Shown: piece by piece, positions 45,968-55,369 of the stretch | Numbering within the stretch: position 1 is the first letter of the stretch | Layout: every line of letters begins with the position of its first letter | Source of the DNA: Thalassotalea_H castellviae | GTDB lineage: Bacteria > Pseudomonadota > Gammaproteobacteria > Enterobacterales > Alteromonadaceae | NCBI RefSeq assembly: GCF_031846185.1 | Contig: NZ_JAVRIF010000003.1 | Coordinates: forward strand, 434,001-498,000 | Length of the DNA: 64,000 nt | Direction: 5' to 3' | Position numbers and translations under genes: made by a program | Notes under the pieces: model-generated | What the model saw: the letters and a program-made list of their open reading frames with translations, nothing else | Told to the model about the DNA's origin: nothing | The model's database searches: none

Positions 45968-47781
45968 TGAACAACAATATTAAGCCAATAGTAATTGGCA
46001 TGGTTATCGGTGGCTTTTTAACATTTGGGGTTTATAGTTTTATGGCCCCGACAAATAGTGGAGAAGCAAGCTCTGTTGTAACGGCTGAAAAGAAACCGCT
46101 TTATTGGGTAGCTCCAATGGACGCGAACTACAAAAGAGATAAGCCAGGGAAGTCACCAATGGGTATGGATTTAGTACCTGTTTACGACGATGGTGGTAAA
46201 GGACCTGATGAAGGTCCCGGAACAATTCGTATCTCTCCTGATGTTGTAAATAACCTCGGTGTAAGAACAGCAATAGTTAGTTATAAATCATTGCACACTG
46301 AAATAAATACAGTCGGTTATGTTGCTTATGATGAAGATAAGTTAGTTCATATCCATCCACGAGTACAAGGATGGATTGAAAAGCTATATGTTAAGGCTAT
46401 TGGAGATCCTGTTAAGAAAGGGCAACCCCTTTATGAAATTTATTCCCCTGAATTAGTTAATGCCCAAGAAGAATTATTATTGGCATTAGATCGTAAAAAT
46501 AGTCGGTTAATTAGTGCTGCTGAAAATAGGTTATCGGCACTACAACTTCCAAAATCATCTATTGCAAAGCTGAAAAAAACAAAGAAAGTACAGCAAACAA
46601 TTACTTTTTATTCTCCACAAAATGGCGTGGTGGAAAATTTAAAAATACGTGAAGGATTTTTTGTTAAGCCTGGCTCTACTTTAATGTCAATTGGTGATTT
46701 ATCGGAAGTATGGGTTGAAGCTGAGGTGTTTGAACGCCAAGCGGGTCAAGTCAAAACAGGCACCCCAGTAACCATGACTCTTGATTACTTACCTGGAAAA
46801 ACATGGCAAGGAAAAGTTGATTATATTTACCCGACACTAGATGCAAAAACTCGCACTGTGAAAGTACGTCTTCGTTTTAAAAATGAAGAAGGCGAATTCA
46901 AACCAAATATGTTTGCTCAAATTGCGATTCACACTACAGGTGATGAACAAGCTTTATTGATCCCTAAAGAAGCACTTATTAGAACAGGAAACCAAGATAG
47001 AGTTGTTCTCGCCCTTGGTGAGGGGAGTTTTAAATCAGTAGCTGTTTCTGTAGGGCGATACGATAGTGAAAGCGTTGAAATACTTGAAGGATTAACTGAC
47101 GGGGAAAAAGTGGTTAGTTCAGCACAGTTCTTATTAGATTCGGAGTCAAGTAAGTCTTCAGACTTCAAGCGTATGAATAGCGTTATTGCTGATGCAGATG
47201 ATTCAGTACTTTCTTCAGTGTGGGTCTCGGCACAAATACAAAGTTTGATGGCTAATCACAAAATGTTGACATTAACTCACGATGCAATACCTGAGTGGGA
47301 ATGGCCAGAAATGACGATGGATTTCATAGCATCGGACAGCGTTGACTTTTCATTACTTAGTGAAGGGATGAGTTTACATGTTGAAGTGACAAAAGGAGAT
47401 AATGGTGATTATAAAATCAGTAATATCCATGTTCCTGACGACATGAGTGAAAGTGATACAAGCCAAGTAACTGAAGAAGTGGCAGATGACTCGTCAGCGA
47501 CAGTTACTGGAACAATTAACTCGTTAATGATTGATCATGGAATGGTGAATATTAGTCGATCTGCTATTGAAAAGTGGGGACGACCTGCGGCTACTTTAGA
47601 TTTCATTACAGGGCACAATGTTAGCCTTGAAGGACTTTCTGAGGGGATGGAAGTTAAGTTTACTTTTGAAGTGCGTGGTAAACATTTTGTAATTTTTGAA
47701 ATTGCCCCACTAGGGCAAGGTGATGAACAGGGTGAAACTTCTAGATTAGAAGCACCTGTTGTTGATCATTCAAACCACTAA
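45967..47781 (+). CDS. cusB: CusB-like adaptor with two C-terminal CusF-like domains
   Basis: A 604-aa periplasmic adaptor of a copper/silver RND pump. N-terminal membrane anchor about 8-26, heavy-metal-binding domain at about 46-73 (YWVAPMDANYKRDKPGKSPM), then lipoyl, barrel and hairpin adaptor regions to about 400. Two CusF-like domains follow: 416-490 and 511-582. The first keeps the CusF copper ligands (H438, W446, M449, M451 in WPEMTM). The second lost all four (R531, R539, A542, L544), so it should not bind copper in that way. E. coli keeps CusF as a separate protein. Confidence 0.9.
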   Translation: MNNNIKPIVIGMVIGGFLTFGVYSFMAPTNSGEASSVVTAEKKPLYWVAPMDANYKRDKPGKSPMGMDLVPVYDDGGKGPDEGPGTIRISPDVVNNLGVRTAIVSYKSLHTEINTVGYVAYDEDKLVHIHPRVQGWIEKLYVKAIGDPVKKGQPLYEIYSPELVNAQEELLLALDRKNSRLISAAENRLSALQLPKSSIAKLKKTKKVQQTITFYSPQNGVVENLKIREGFFVKPGSTLMSIGDLSEVWVEAEVFERQAGQVKTGTPVTMTLDYLPGKTWQGKVDYIYPTLDAKTRTVKVRLRFKNEEGEFKPNMFAQIAIHTTGDEQALLIPKEALIRTGNQDRVVLALGEGSFKSVAVSVGRYDSESVEILEGLTDGEKVVSSAQFLLDSESSKSSDFKRMNSVIADADDSVLSSVWVSAQIQSLMANHKMLTLTHDAIPEWEWPEMTMDFIASDSVDFSLLSEGMSLHVEVTKGDNGDYKISNIHVPDDMSESDTSQVTEEVADDSSATVTGTINSLMIDHGMVNISRSAIEKWGRPAATLDFITGHNVSLEGLSEGMEVKFTFEVRGKHFVIFEIAPLGQGDEQGETSRLEAPVVDHSNH

Positions 47782-47799
47782 TATAGGAGTTAGATTATT

Positions 47800-50700
47800 A
47801 TGATTGCTTCTATAATACGTTGGTCCGTTGGTAATCGATTTTTTGTATTACTCGCTACCTTTTTACTCGTAGGCATTGGTTTATATTCTGTTAATAAAAC
47901 GCCTATTGATGCACTGCCTGATTTATCTGATGTGCAAGTAATTATTAAAACAAGTTACCCTGGTCAAGCCCCACAAGTTGTTGAAGACCAGGTTACCTAC
48001 CCGATGACTACTGCCATGCTTTCTGTACCAGGCGCTGTTACCGTAAGAGGGTATTCTTTCTTTGGTGATTCTTATGTCTATGTCATCTTTGATGAAAATA
48101 CTGATTTATATTGGGCACGTTCCAGAGTGCTTGAATATTTGAGTCAAGTAGCACCTAGCTTACCGAGTGAGGCAAGGCCTCAATTAGGCCCCGATGCAAC
48201 GGGAGTTGGCTGGGTATATTTATATGCTTTAGTGGATAAAACAGGCCAACATGACTTAAGCCAATTACGTAGTATTCAAGACTGGTTTTTAAAGTTTGAA
48301 CTGCAAACTGTGCCTGGTGTTTCTGAAGTTGCAGCACTTGGTGGAATGGTTAAGCAATATCAAGTAAGAGTCAATCCAGATAAATTAAGAGCATTTGGTA
48401 TTCCTTTATCGTTAATTCAAACAGCGATAAAGCAGGGCAACCAGGAAATAGGTGCCTCAGTTGTAGAGATGGCTGAAGCAGAATACATGGTTCGAGCAAC
48501 AGGTTATTTGAAAAATGTTGATGATTTAGAAAATATCCCCTTGGGGGTTAACCAAAATGGTACACCACTACTGTTGAAAGATGTTGCCGATATTGGTACT
48601 GGACCACAAATGCGCCGTGGTATCGCTGAACTTAACGGAGAAGGTGAAACAGTAGGCGGTATCGTAGTCATGCGCTTTGGTGAAAATGCTCAACAAGTGA
48701 TAAATGGTGTTAAAGATAAGCTTGAACAACTTAAAAATGGTTTACCTGATGGTGTTGAAATTGTTCCTGTTTATGATAGATCTGCGTTAATTGAAAGGGC
48801 AGTAGATAATCTATCTTATAAATTACTAGAAGAATTCGGTGTTGTTGCCCTTGTATGCATAATTTTCTTATTTCACGTGCGTTCATCTTTAGTGGCAATT
48901 TTTAGTATTCCTGTTGGAATATTAACAGCTTTTGCTGTGATGCATTGGCAAGGGCTGAATGCAAATATTATGTCATTAGGTGGTATTGCCATTGCTATTG
49001 GCGCAATGGTTGATGGTGCAATTGTCATGATTGAAAATATGCATAAACATATGGAGAAAACACCATTAACTAAAGAGAACCGATGGCAAATTGTAATTGA
49101 ATCTGCAAGTGAAGTAGGTCCAGCCTTATTTTTTACATTACTAATTATTACCGTTAGTTTTGTGCCTGTATTTACCTTAGAAGCTCAGGAAGGCCGAATG
49201 TTTGCTCCTCTTGCTTTTACTAAAACTTATGCAATGGCTGCATCAGCGGCACTTGCTATTACCTTAGTGCCAGTTTTAATGGGGTACTTTATCCGAGGTA
49301 AAGTACTTCCTGAGAATAAGAACCCGGTAAATAAGGGGTTAACTTATATATATATGCCAGCCTTGAAGGCTGTTTTACGTTTTCCAAAATCAACCATTTT
49401 AGCCGCCTTAGCTGTTCTTGCTGTTGGTATTTATCCACTTGATAAGATTGGTAGTGAATTTATTCCACCGCTTGATGAGGGTGACTTAATGTATATGCCT
49501 ACCACGTACCCTGGTATTTCTATAGGTCAAGCAAGGCAGTTATTGCAACAAACAGACAAGCTAATTAAAACGATTCCTGAAGTAGAGACTGTGTTTGGTA
49601 AAGTAGGCCGTGCTGAAACTGCAACAGATCCTGCGCCATTGACAATGATTGAAAGCTTTATTCAATTAAAACCCAAGGAAGAGTGGCGTGAAGGAGTTAC
49701 TACGGAAAGCTTAAAAAAAGAACTGGATACTTTAGTAAAATTGCCTGGTGTAACCAATGCGTGGGTAATGCCTATAAAAACACGTATTGATATGTTAGCA
49801 ACAGGGATCAAGACCCCTGTTGGAATTAAAGTAGCGGGTCCTGACTTATCAGTAATTCAAGATATTGGTAAACAATTAGAAGAAGTCTTGAAAGATTTCC
49901 AGGGTACTGCATCTGTTTACTCTGAGCGGGTTGCGGGTGGTCGTTACGTTAAAGTTGATATTCAACGTGCAAAAGCGGCTCGTTATGGTTTAAATATTGC
50001 TGAAATTCAACAAGTGGTTGCTACGGCTATTGGAGGGATGAATGTTACTAAAACTGTTGAAGGGTTGGAACGCTACCCTGTGAACTTACGTTACCCGCAG
50101 GATTATCGTAACTCTCCAGAGCAACTTTCTTTATTACCGATTGTTACCCCTAATGGTCAAAGGATTTCATTAGGCGATGTTGCTCATGTCTTTATTGAAG
50201 ATGGGCCTCCGGGTATTAAGTCAGAAAATGCACGATTAAATGGTTGGACATTTGTTGATATTGAAGGGGTAGATGTAGGAACTTACGTTGTTGAGGCAAA
50301 AAAGGTTGTCGCAGACAAGTTACAGCTACCATCTGGCTACTCAGTAAATTGGGCGGGCCAATATGAATATATGGAACGCGCAAAAGCCAAATTAACTTAC
50401 GTTGTACCATTAACGCTTTTCATTATCATTATTCTATTGTACCTAAACTTTAGAAACTTCATTGAAGTTGCGATGATTATGGGAACTTTACCACTTGCTA
50501 TGGTTGGTAGTATCTGGTTGATGTATCTCGAAGGGTATAACTTTTCAGTTGCTGTTGGTGTCGGTTTTATTGCGTTAGCGGGAGTTGCTGTAGAGATAGG
50601 CGTCATAATGTTGGTTTATTTAAATCAAGCATATAAAGAAATGATTACGGATCATCAAGAAAGAGCTATTTCGACCTCTAAAGCTGATGTACTTCAAGCA

Positions 50701-51693
50701 GTGTTACATGGTGCTGGCTTACGAGTTCGTCCAGTAATGATGACCGCTGGTACAGTCATTGTTGGTTTATTGCCTATTTTATATGGTACAGGAACTGGCT
50801 CAGAAGTGATGAGTCGTATAGCTGCGCCTATGGTGGGGGGGATGTTTAGTGCCGTTATTTTGACCTTATTGATTTTACCAGCACTATTTTATTTATGGCG
50901 TGCTAACTCATTAGAAGACAATGATAAAACTAAAAATAAGCCATTTAGCCTATTAAAAAGTAGCCGTAAATATCATAAATGGTTAATGCTGTTTTTAGGT
51001 TCGCAATTTGTTATTTGGTCTGTTACGGGGGCTTATATGGTGTTTTTTGATATTGATTATATTCATGGTGATACCTTAGTGGAGAACCATCAAACTAAAA
51101 TTAATATAAGTAACATTAACTTATCGTTAAAAGATATTAAGCAAACCTATCCAAAGGCTGAAAAAGTTAGCCTTGGTAAGTTTATTGATAGAGAAGTTTA
51201 CCGTTTTACGGTTAAAACTGGAGATAAAGAAGAGTTTTATTTGCTTGATGCAAATAATGGCGAACTATTAACTCCATTAAATAAATCTTTGGCTATTAAA
51301 GCAGCAAAACATTCATTTACAGGTGGTGATGAAGTGGCGAGTGTTGAGCTGATAACAGACAACCCTCCTTTTGAATTAAGTAGAAGGGTACATAATGCAT
51401 TGCCGGCATGGAGAGTCAATTTTACTGATTTTGGAAGTCCATCCATATACATATCAGCAACGAATGGAAATTTACTGGCAAAGCGACATGAGTTCTGGCG
51501 TATTTTTGATTGGATGTTTAGGTTTCATGCGATGGATTATGAGAAAGGCGAAATTGATAATTCCTTACTTTTTTGGGTGACTTTATTCAGTATATTAGCT
51601 GCATTATCAGGTTTGATATTAACGTATTTTAGAGTATTTAAGCCATCTAAACTTGACGATGAATTATTGCTTAACGGGGGGGCTAAATTATGA
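47800..51693 (+). CDS. cusA: CusA-like RND metal pump fused to a PepSY membrane module
   Basis: A 1297-aa inner-membrane proton-driven pump. Residues about 1-1040 are a complete HME-family RND protein: MIASIIRWSVGNRFFVLL start, TPIDALPDLSDVQVII, TM4 proton relay in GGIAIAIGAMVDGAIVMIE, and the metal-path segment TRIDMLATGIKTPVGIKV. Normal CusA is about 1045 aa. The extra 250 residues are a PepSY-type module: a helix with a His-Lys-Trp (HKWLMLFLGSQFVIW), a periplasmic PepSY domain, FRFHAMDYEKG and a final helix pair. The fusion is in frame with no frameshift sign. A ribosome site (TAGGAG) precedes it; the 3' end overlaps the next gene by 4 nt. Confidence 0.92.
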   Translation: MIASIIRWSVGNRFFVLLATFLLVGIGLYSVNKTPIDALPDLSDVQVIIKTSYPGQAPQVVEDQVTYPMTTAMLSVPGAVTVRGYSFFGDSYVYVIFDENTDLYWARSRVLEYLSQVAPSLPSEARPQLGPDATGVGWVYLYALVDKTGQHDLSQLRSIQDWFLKFELQTVPGVSEVAALGGMVKQYQVRVNPDKLRAFGIPLSLIQTAIKQGNQEIGASVVEMAEAEYMVRATGYLKNVDDLENIPLGVNQNGTPLLLKDVADIGTGPQMRRGIAELNGEGETVGGIVVMRFGENAQQVINGVKDKLEQLKNGLPDGVEIVPVYDRSALIERAVDNLSYKLLEEFGVVALVCIIFLFHVRSSLVAIFSIPVGILTAFAVMHWQGLNANIMSLGGIAIAIGAMVDGAIVMIENMHKHMEKTPLTKENRWQIVIESASEVGPALFFTLLIITVSFVPVFTLEAQEGRMFAPLAFTKTYAMAASAALAITLVPVLMGYFIRGKVLPENKNPVNKGLTYIYMPALKAVLRFPKSTILAALAVLAVGIYPLDKIGSEFIPPLDEGDLMYMPTTYPGISIGQARQLLQQTDKLIKTIPEVETVFGKVGRAETATDPAPLTMIESFIQLKPKEEWREGVTTESLKKELDTLVKLPGVTNAWVMPIKTRIDMLATGIKTPVGIKVAGPDLSVIQDIGKQLEEVLKDFQGTASVYSERVAGGRYVKVDIQRAKAARYGLNIAEIQQVVATAIGGMNVTKTVEGLERYPVNLRYPQDYRNSPEQLSLLPIVTPNGQRISLGDVAHVFIEDGPPGIKSENARLNGWTFVDIEGVDVGTYVVEAKKVVADKLQLPSGYSVNWAGQYEYMERAKAKLTYVVPLTLFIIIILLYLNFRNFIEVAMIMGTLPLAMVGSIWLMYLEGYNFSVAVGVGFIALAGVAVEIGVIMLVYLNQAYKEMITDHQERAISTSKADVLQAVLHGAGLRVRPVMMTAGTVIVGLLPILYGTGTGSEVMSRIAAPMVGGMFSAVILTLLILPALFYLWRANSLEDNDKTKNKPFSLLKSSRKYHKWLMLFLGSQFVIWSVTGAYMVFFDIDYIHGDTLVENHQTKINISNINLSLKDIKQTYPKAEKVSLGKFIDREVYRFTVKTGDKEEFYLLDANNGELLTPLNKSLAIKAAKHSFTGGDEVASVELITDNPPFELSRRVHNALPAWRVNFTDFGSPSIYISATNGNLLAKRHEFWRIFDWMFRFHAMDYEKGEIDNSLLFWVTLFSILAALSGLILTYFRVFKPSKLDDELLLNGGAKL

Positions 51694-53531
51694 TTTTAAT
51701 TAGAAAGATACATAAATGGGCATCTGTGATAGTTGGCATTCAGTTTTTATTATGGTTGTTGAGTGGCATTTATTTTAACTTAATGGATCATACCAAAGCG
51801 GCTGGGGATACGTATAGAAGTCATACGCACCAACAGACTGAAGTTAATAATAACAACTTTATTGATTTAAAGGAGGTGTTGATTAATTTTAAACCTGCAA
51901 TTTCAATAGAGCCTACCTATATATTAGGGAAGGCATACTATTTATTAACTCATCAAAAAGGGCTATATAAAAACTTTAAAAATCGTTATAGCTTAGCTAA
52001 TGCATTAACTGGTGATAAAATGGTTATAGATAGCACTTTAGCATTAGAAATTGCAAAACAATCGTATAATGGACCAAGTGATACTAGCTCAATTAAACTC
52101 CTTCACCCACCTATAGAAGACTTTCCAAAACAGAAGAATGCCGCCTGGCAAATAAACTTTGTTAACGATATTAATACAAGTGTATACATTGAGGCTGAAT
52201 CAGGGCGATTAGTGGGACATAGTGATGATCATAAGCGATTTGCTGATATATTTTTTATGCTGCATTTCATGGATTATGCTAATGAAGGAAGTTTTAATAA
52301 TATTCAAATAATATTGTTCGCATTTATTACGCTTTGGTTATCGTTCAGTGGGCTTATTTGGACAGTAGATCTTGGCTTGCGTGGACAATATAGAATTAAA
52401 TACTTTTCTAAATCACAAGGGGTCAAGCTATTTGATAAGAACCAAAAAAGTATGGGCACTGTAATACTCTCTAACCATACTAACCTACTAGATGGGCTTA
52501 TTGAACATGATATTGCACTACCTTCAACTTGTGGTGGTGGAGGAACTTGTGGTCGTTGTAGAGTAATGATAAACCCTATGCTTAAGTCAACATCAGCAGA
52601 TCACGTACATTTTAGTGATAAAGAGTTACAGCAAGGTTATCGTTTAGCTTGTCAGCATTTTAGTACGGATGTAGAACATATGACTCTAATGGATGTGACG
52701 GAAGCTAAAAAACATACTTTAGTATTATCTGAAAGTCGTTTTTTAACTCCTTTTATGAAAGAGCTACGTTTTAAGGTACTAGGTGAAGTTCCTATATCTT
52801 ATAAAGCTGGTGCATTTATGCGATTTTTCATTCCAGCAGGAAAAGGTGTCTCAATTCCACTAAATCTGCCTGAACATTTAAAAGCTAATTGGCATCATAT
52901 TGAACACTTAGAATATGAACATCTTGCTTGTACACGTAGCTATTCATTAGCAGAATCACCATTGGTTACTGATGAGTTAGTTTTTACAATTAAAATACAA
53001 ACGGCCCCACAACATAAAACTTTACCGGGTGTAGGTTCTAGTTATTTATGTAACATGGCTGAAGGCTCATCGATTGAAGCTATTGGACCTTTCGAAGAAT
53101 TTTTTGCTAAGAAAGATAGTCAAAAAACCATGGTTCTTTTAGGCGCGGGTTCAGGAATGGCACCTCTAAAATCACTAATTGAAGAGCAAGTTGCTATAAA
53201 GAACATAGAAAACATTGATTTACGAAACATTCATTTCTTTTATGGAGCACGCTCAGAAGGTGACTTGCTTTATGCGGATGAATTTTATCGATTCGCAGAA
53301 AATAATGAGAGTTTTCATTATTATCCAACTCTTTCTAAACCAAGTGATGATTGGTTGGGGGCAACAGGCTATGCTCAAGAAATTTTATCACTAAACTTTG
53401 AAACATTAGGGCACATTGACGATTTAGAGTTTTATTTATGTGGGCCTAAAAATATGATGACAGAAACAATTAATTTCTTAAAAGCGAAAGGCGTTAAAGA
53501 CAGCGCAATAGCTTTTGATGATTTTACCTAA
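51690..53531 (+). CDS. PepSY-NqrF-like transmembrane NADH reductase
   Basis: A 613-aa inner-membrane flavoprotein. Residues about 1-245 are a PepSY membrane module like the CusA tail: IRKIHKWASVIVGIQFLLW at the start, then FFMLHFMDYANEG and a second helix; the His residues are possible heme ligands. A plant-type 2Fe-2S domain follows (C281, C287, C290, C321; STCGGGGTCGRC). The FAD domain has RSYSLAES. The NAD domain has GAGSGMAPLKS and ends CGPKNMMTE...DSAIAFDDF, very like NqrF. It probably passes electrons from NADH across the membrane. The start overlaps the pump gene (ATGA), implying coupled synthesis. Confidence 0.85.
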   Translation: MILIRKIHKWASVIVGIQFLLWLLSGIYFNLMDHTKAAGDTYRSHTHQQTEVNNNNFIDLKEVLINFKPAISIEPTYILGKAYYLLTHQKGLYKNFKNRYSLANALTGDKMVIDSTLALEIAKQSYNGPSDTSSIKLLHPPIEDFPKQKNAAWQINFVNDINTSVYIEAESGRLVGHSDDHKRFADIFFMLHFMDYANEGSFNNIQIILFAFITLWLSFSGLIWTVDLGLRGQYRIKYFSKSQGVKLFDKNQKSMGTVILSNHTNLLDGLIEHDIALPSTCGGGGTCGRCRVMINPMLKSTSADHVHFSDKELQQGYRLACQHFSTDVEHMTLMDVTEAKKHTLVLSESRFLTPFMKELRFKVLGEVPISYKAGAFMRFFIPAGKGVSIPLNLPEHLKANWHHIEHLEYEHLACTRSYSLAESPLVTDELVFTIKIQTAPQHKTLPGVGSSYLCNMAEGSSIEAIGPFEEFFAKKDSQKTMVLLGAGSGMAPLKSLIEEQVAIKNIENIDLRNIHFFYGARSEGDLLYADEFYRFAENNESFHYYPTLSKPSDDWLGATGYAQEILSLNFETLGHIDDLEFYLCGPKNMMTETINFLKAKGVKDSAIAFDDFT

Positions 53532-53552
53532 ACCTTTTAACTGGAGAAAATA

Positions 53553-53852
53553 ATGAAAAATTTTAAAAAAGTTGCTCTTATAGTAATACCTGCAATTACT
53601 TTATCAATTAGCGCCACTGCACATGATCCAAAACTACATGTAAAAAAAGCAGAAAAGGCTGATTGTAGCAAAATGGACCACAACAAAATGGATATGAAAG
53701 ATCCTGTTGCTATTGCCATGATGAAAAAATGTATGAAGCAAGCTGAAAAATCAAAAGGAAAGATGAACCATAGCAAAATGGATCACAGTAAAATGAAGAA
53801 AAATGAACATAAAACAAAAAAGAAAGATGATCAAAACGAGCATAATCATTAA
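53553..53852 (+). CDS. Met/His/Lys-rich periplasmic copper-binding-type protein
   Basis: A 99-aa protein with signal peptide about 1-24 (ending ATA). The mature chain is very basic and full of repeated MDHxKM units (KMDHNKMDM, KMNHSKMDHSKMKKNEH) and ends NEHNH. Such Met/His repeats bind Cu(I) or Ag(I) and occur next to copper efflux pumps. No named family is assigned. A Shine-Dalgarno (TGGAG) is 8 nt upstream, and the gene lies 21 nt after the reductase. Confidence 0.75.
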   Translation: MKNFKKVALIVIPAITLSISATAHDPKLHVKKAEKADCSKMDHNKMDMKDPVAIAMMKKCMKQAEKSKGKMNHSKMDHSKMKKNEHKTKKKDDQNEHNH

Positions 53853-53912
53853 TTAACTTTATTAGTCACTTAGTAGGTGTATTAAGTGACTGCTGACTCA
53901 AAAGGAAAGCGT

Positions 53913-54446
53913 ATGAAAATATTTAAATTAATATTACTGCTTGTTGCCTTAGGTATAGGTGGTGGGGCTACCGTTATGTACTCAGGAATTGTTAATGTTG
54001 CAGCAGATGAGCCGCATAGTGATTTGGTCTATTGGTTATTAGAACAAACTAGAGAAAACTCTATTAAAAAAGCTGCACGATCTATTGAAGTGCCGGATTT
54101 AAGTGACCCTGAATTGTTACTAACAGGAGGCACTGATTACGAATACATGTGTTCTAGTTGCCATTTAAAACCAGATCAAAATGAGAGTGATATGAGCTTA
54201 GGGTTATATCCAGTACCGCCTAATTTGACGGTTTCAGATAATAGCCATATAGGACATGAACATGGCGATGAAATAGAGACTGCTCGTAAGCATTTTTGGG
54301 TAATTAAACATGGTATCAAAGCATCCGGAATGTCTGCATGGGGTAAAACGCATGATGATCATCGTATCTGGGCAATGGTCGCTTTTATAAAGCGTTTACC
54401 GACTTTGACACCTGAACAATATCAAGTGCTTACAGCGATAGATTAA
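53913..54446 (+). CDS. Mono-heme c-type cytochrome
   Basis: A 177-aa periplasmic protein, membrane-anchored or secreted. N-terminal hydrophobic helix about 5-25; heme-binding CSSCH at residues 80-84; a probable axial Met in KASGMSAWGKTH; His-rich region HIGHEHGDE. The ATG at 53913 with AAGGAAAG upstream is the better start; an in-frame GTG at 53886 is upstream. Within the copper island it could carry electrons to or from the PepSY reductase or a respiratory chain, which is inference. Confidence 0.85.
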   Translation: MKIFKLILLLVALGIGGGATVMYSGIVNVAADEPHSDLVYWLLEQTRENSIKKAARSIEVPDLSDPELLLTGGTDYEYMCSSCHLKPDQNESDMSLGLYPVPPNLTVSDNSHIGHEHGDEIETARKHFWVIKHGIKASGMSAWGKTHDDHRIWAMVAFIKRLPTLTPEQYQVLTAID

Positions 54447-54488
54447 CATCCAACTAAAATTCAAACTAAAACTAAAAAAGGGAAAGTA

Positions 54489-54974
54489 ATGATAAAAAAT
54501 AAATTTCCAATGATGATCGTCTGCTTAGTGGGAGTATTTGGGGGAAGTGTAAGTATTGCTCAAGATAATGAACACCATTCTGGACTAAAAAATGAAATGT
54601 TTATCGGTGTTGATTTATCTGCCGGAAAAGTGGTTACGCAATTCCATCAGGCGTTGAAAACAGGTGATAAAACTATAGCGAGAAAACTATTGGCTGACGA
54701 TGTTTTAATTTTTGAAGGAGGAAGAGTGGAGCGTTCTGCCGATGAATACGCTCACCATCATATGTTGTCAGATATGAAATATCTTGCTGCCATGAATAGT
54801 GAATCATTAGAACATGATGTAAAAGTCATGGGTAACAGTGCTGTTTCAATGTCTCGCAGTAAAAACACAGGAACATACAAAGGGAAAGAGCGTAATTACG
54901 AAGGTATGGAAACTATGGTATTAGAAAAGCAGCATGGTGAGTGGAAAATAGTTCGTATCCATTGGTCAAACTAA
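54489..54974 (+). CDS. NTF2-like (DUF4440/SnoaL type) periplasmic protein
   Basis: A 161-aa protein with signal peptide about 1-24 (SIAQ) and an NTF2-like fold: VVTQFHQALKTGDKTIARKLLADDVLIFEGG and the C-terminal MVLEKQHGEWKIVRIHWSN. These folds are often small-ligand-binding or structural, and they occur in copper/silver islands of marine bacteria, but no function is known. It is the last intact gene of the island. The Shine-Dalgarno is AAAGGGAAAG. Confidence 0.72.
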   Translation: MIKNKFPMMIVCLVGVFGGSVSIAQDNEHHSGLKNEMFIGVDLSAGKVVTQFHQALKTGDKTIARKLLADDVLIFEGGRVERSADEYAHHHMLSDMKYLAAMNSESLEHDVKVMGNSAVSMSRSKNTGTYKGKERNYEGMETMVLEKQHGEWKIVRIHWSN

Positions 54975-55369
54975 TAATTAAAGTAAACGATAAGAAGGAT
55001 ATATATTACAGCAACTATTTTAATCGTCATAAGTTTTGTTAATTTTGCGCATGGCGATGAGAAACATCAAGCCAAAGATAAGCAGGCAATATTTAAAAAA
55101 GGAAGCTTTACCTATAGGAGATGAGTTAGATGTCGATTCAATTTCATTAATGCCAGTAAGTGCATAAATAAATTGTGGTATTTAAGTGAAGGACACTGAA
55201 TATTATACATATTCTTTAGGTAAGGAAGTTTCTTCTTGCTACTTACATTTAGCTGAAGGTGCACCAGAACAACACCCTAGTAATTATGATGCAGGCATTA
55301 GTGAGGTAGGGTAAGTATATTCTTCATTGGTGATTAGCTTTATTCAAGCAAAACAGGGACTTTAATACT
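54975..55369 (+). pseudogene. Decayed secreted-protein gene(s) after the metal island
   Basis: Two fragments remain. The first, from about 55008, reads TATILIVISFVNFAHGDEKH, a signal-peptide-like start preceded by an AAGAAGGA ribosome site but with no start codon; it is frameshifted and stops by 55165. The second, about 55188-55313, reads VKDTEYYTYSLGKEVSSCYL and on to an in-frame stop. I do not recognise the original proteins. Both look like genes broken at the island's distal edge. Confidence 0.5.

Noticed and set aside
50216..50606. Minus-strand frames within the cusA-like gene
   Set aside because: Antisense to conserved RND helices and low-complexity in the translated form.
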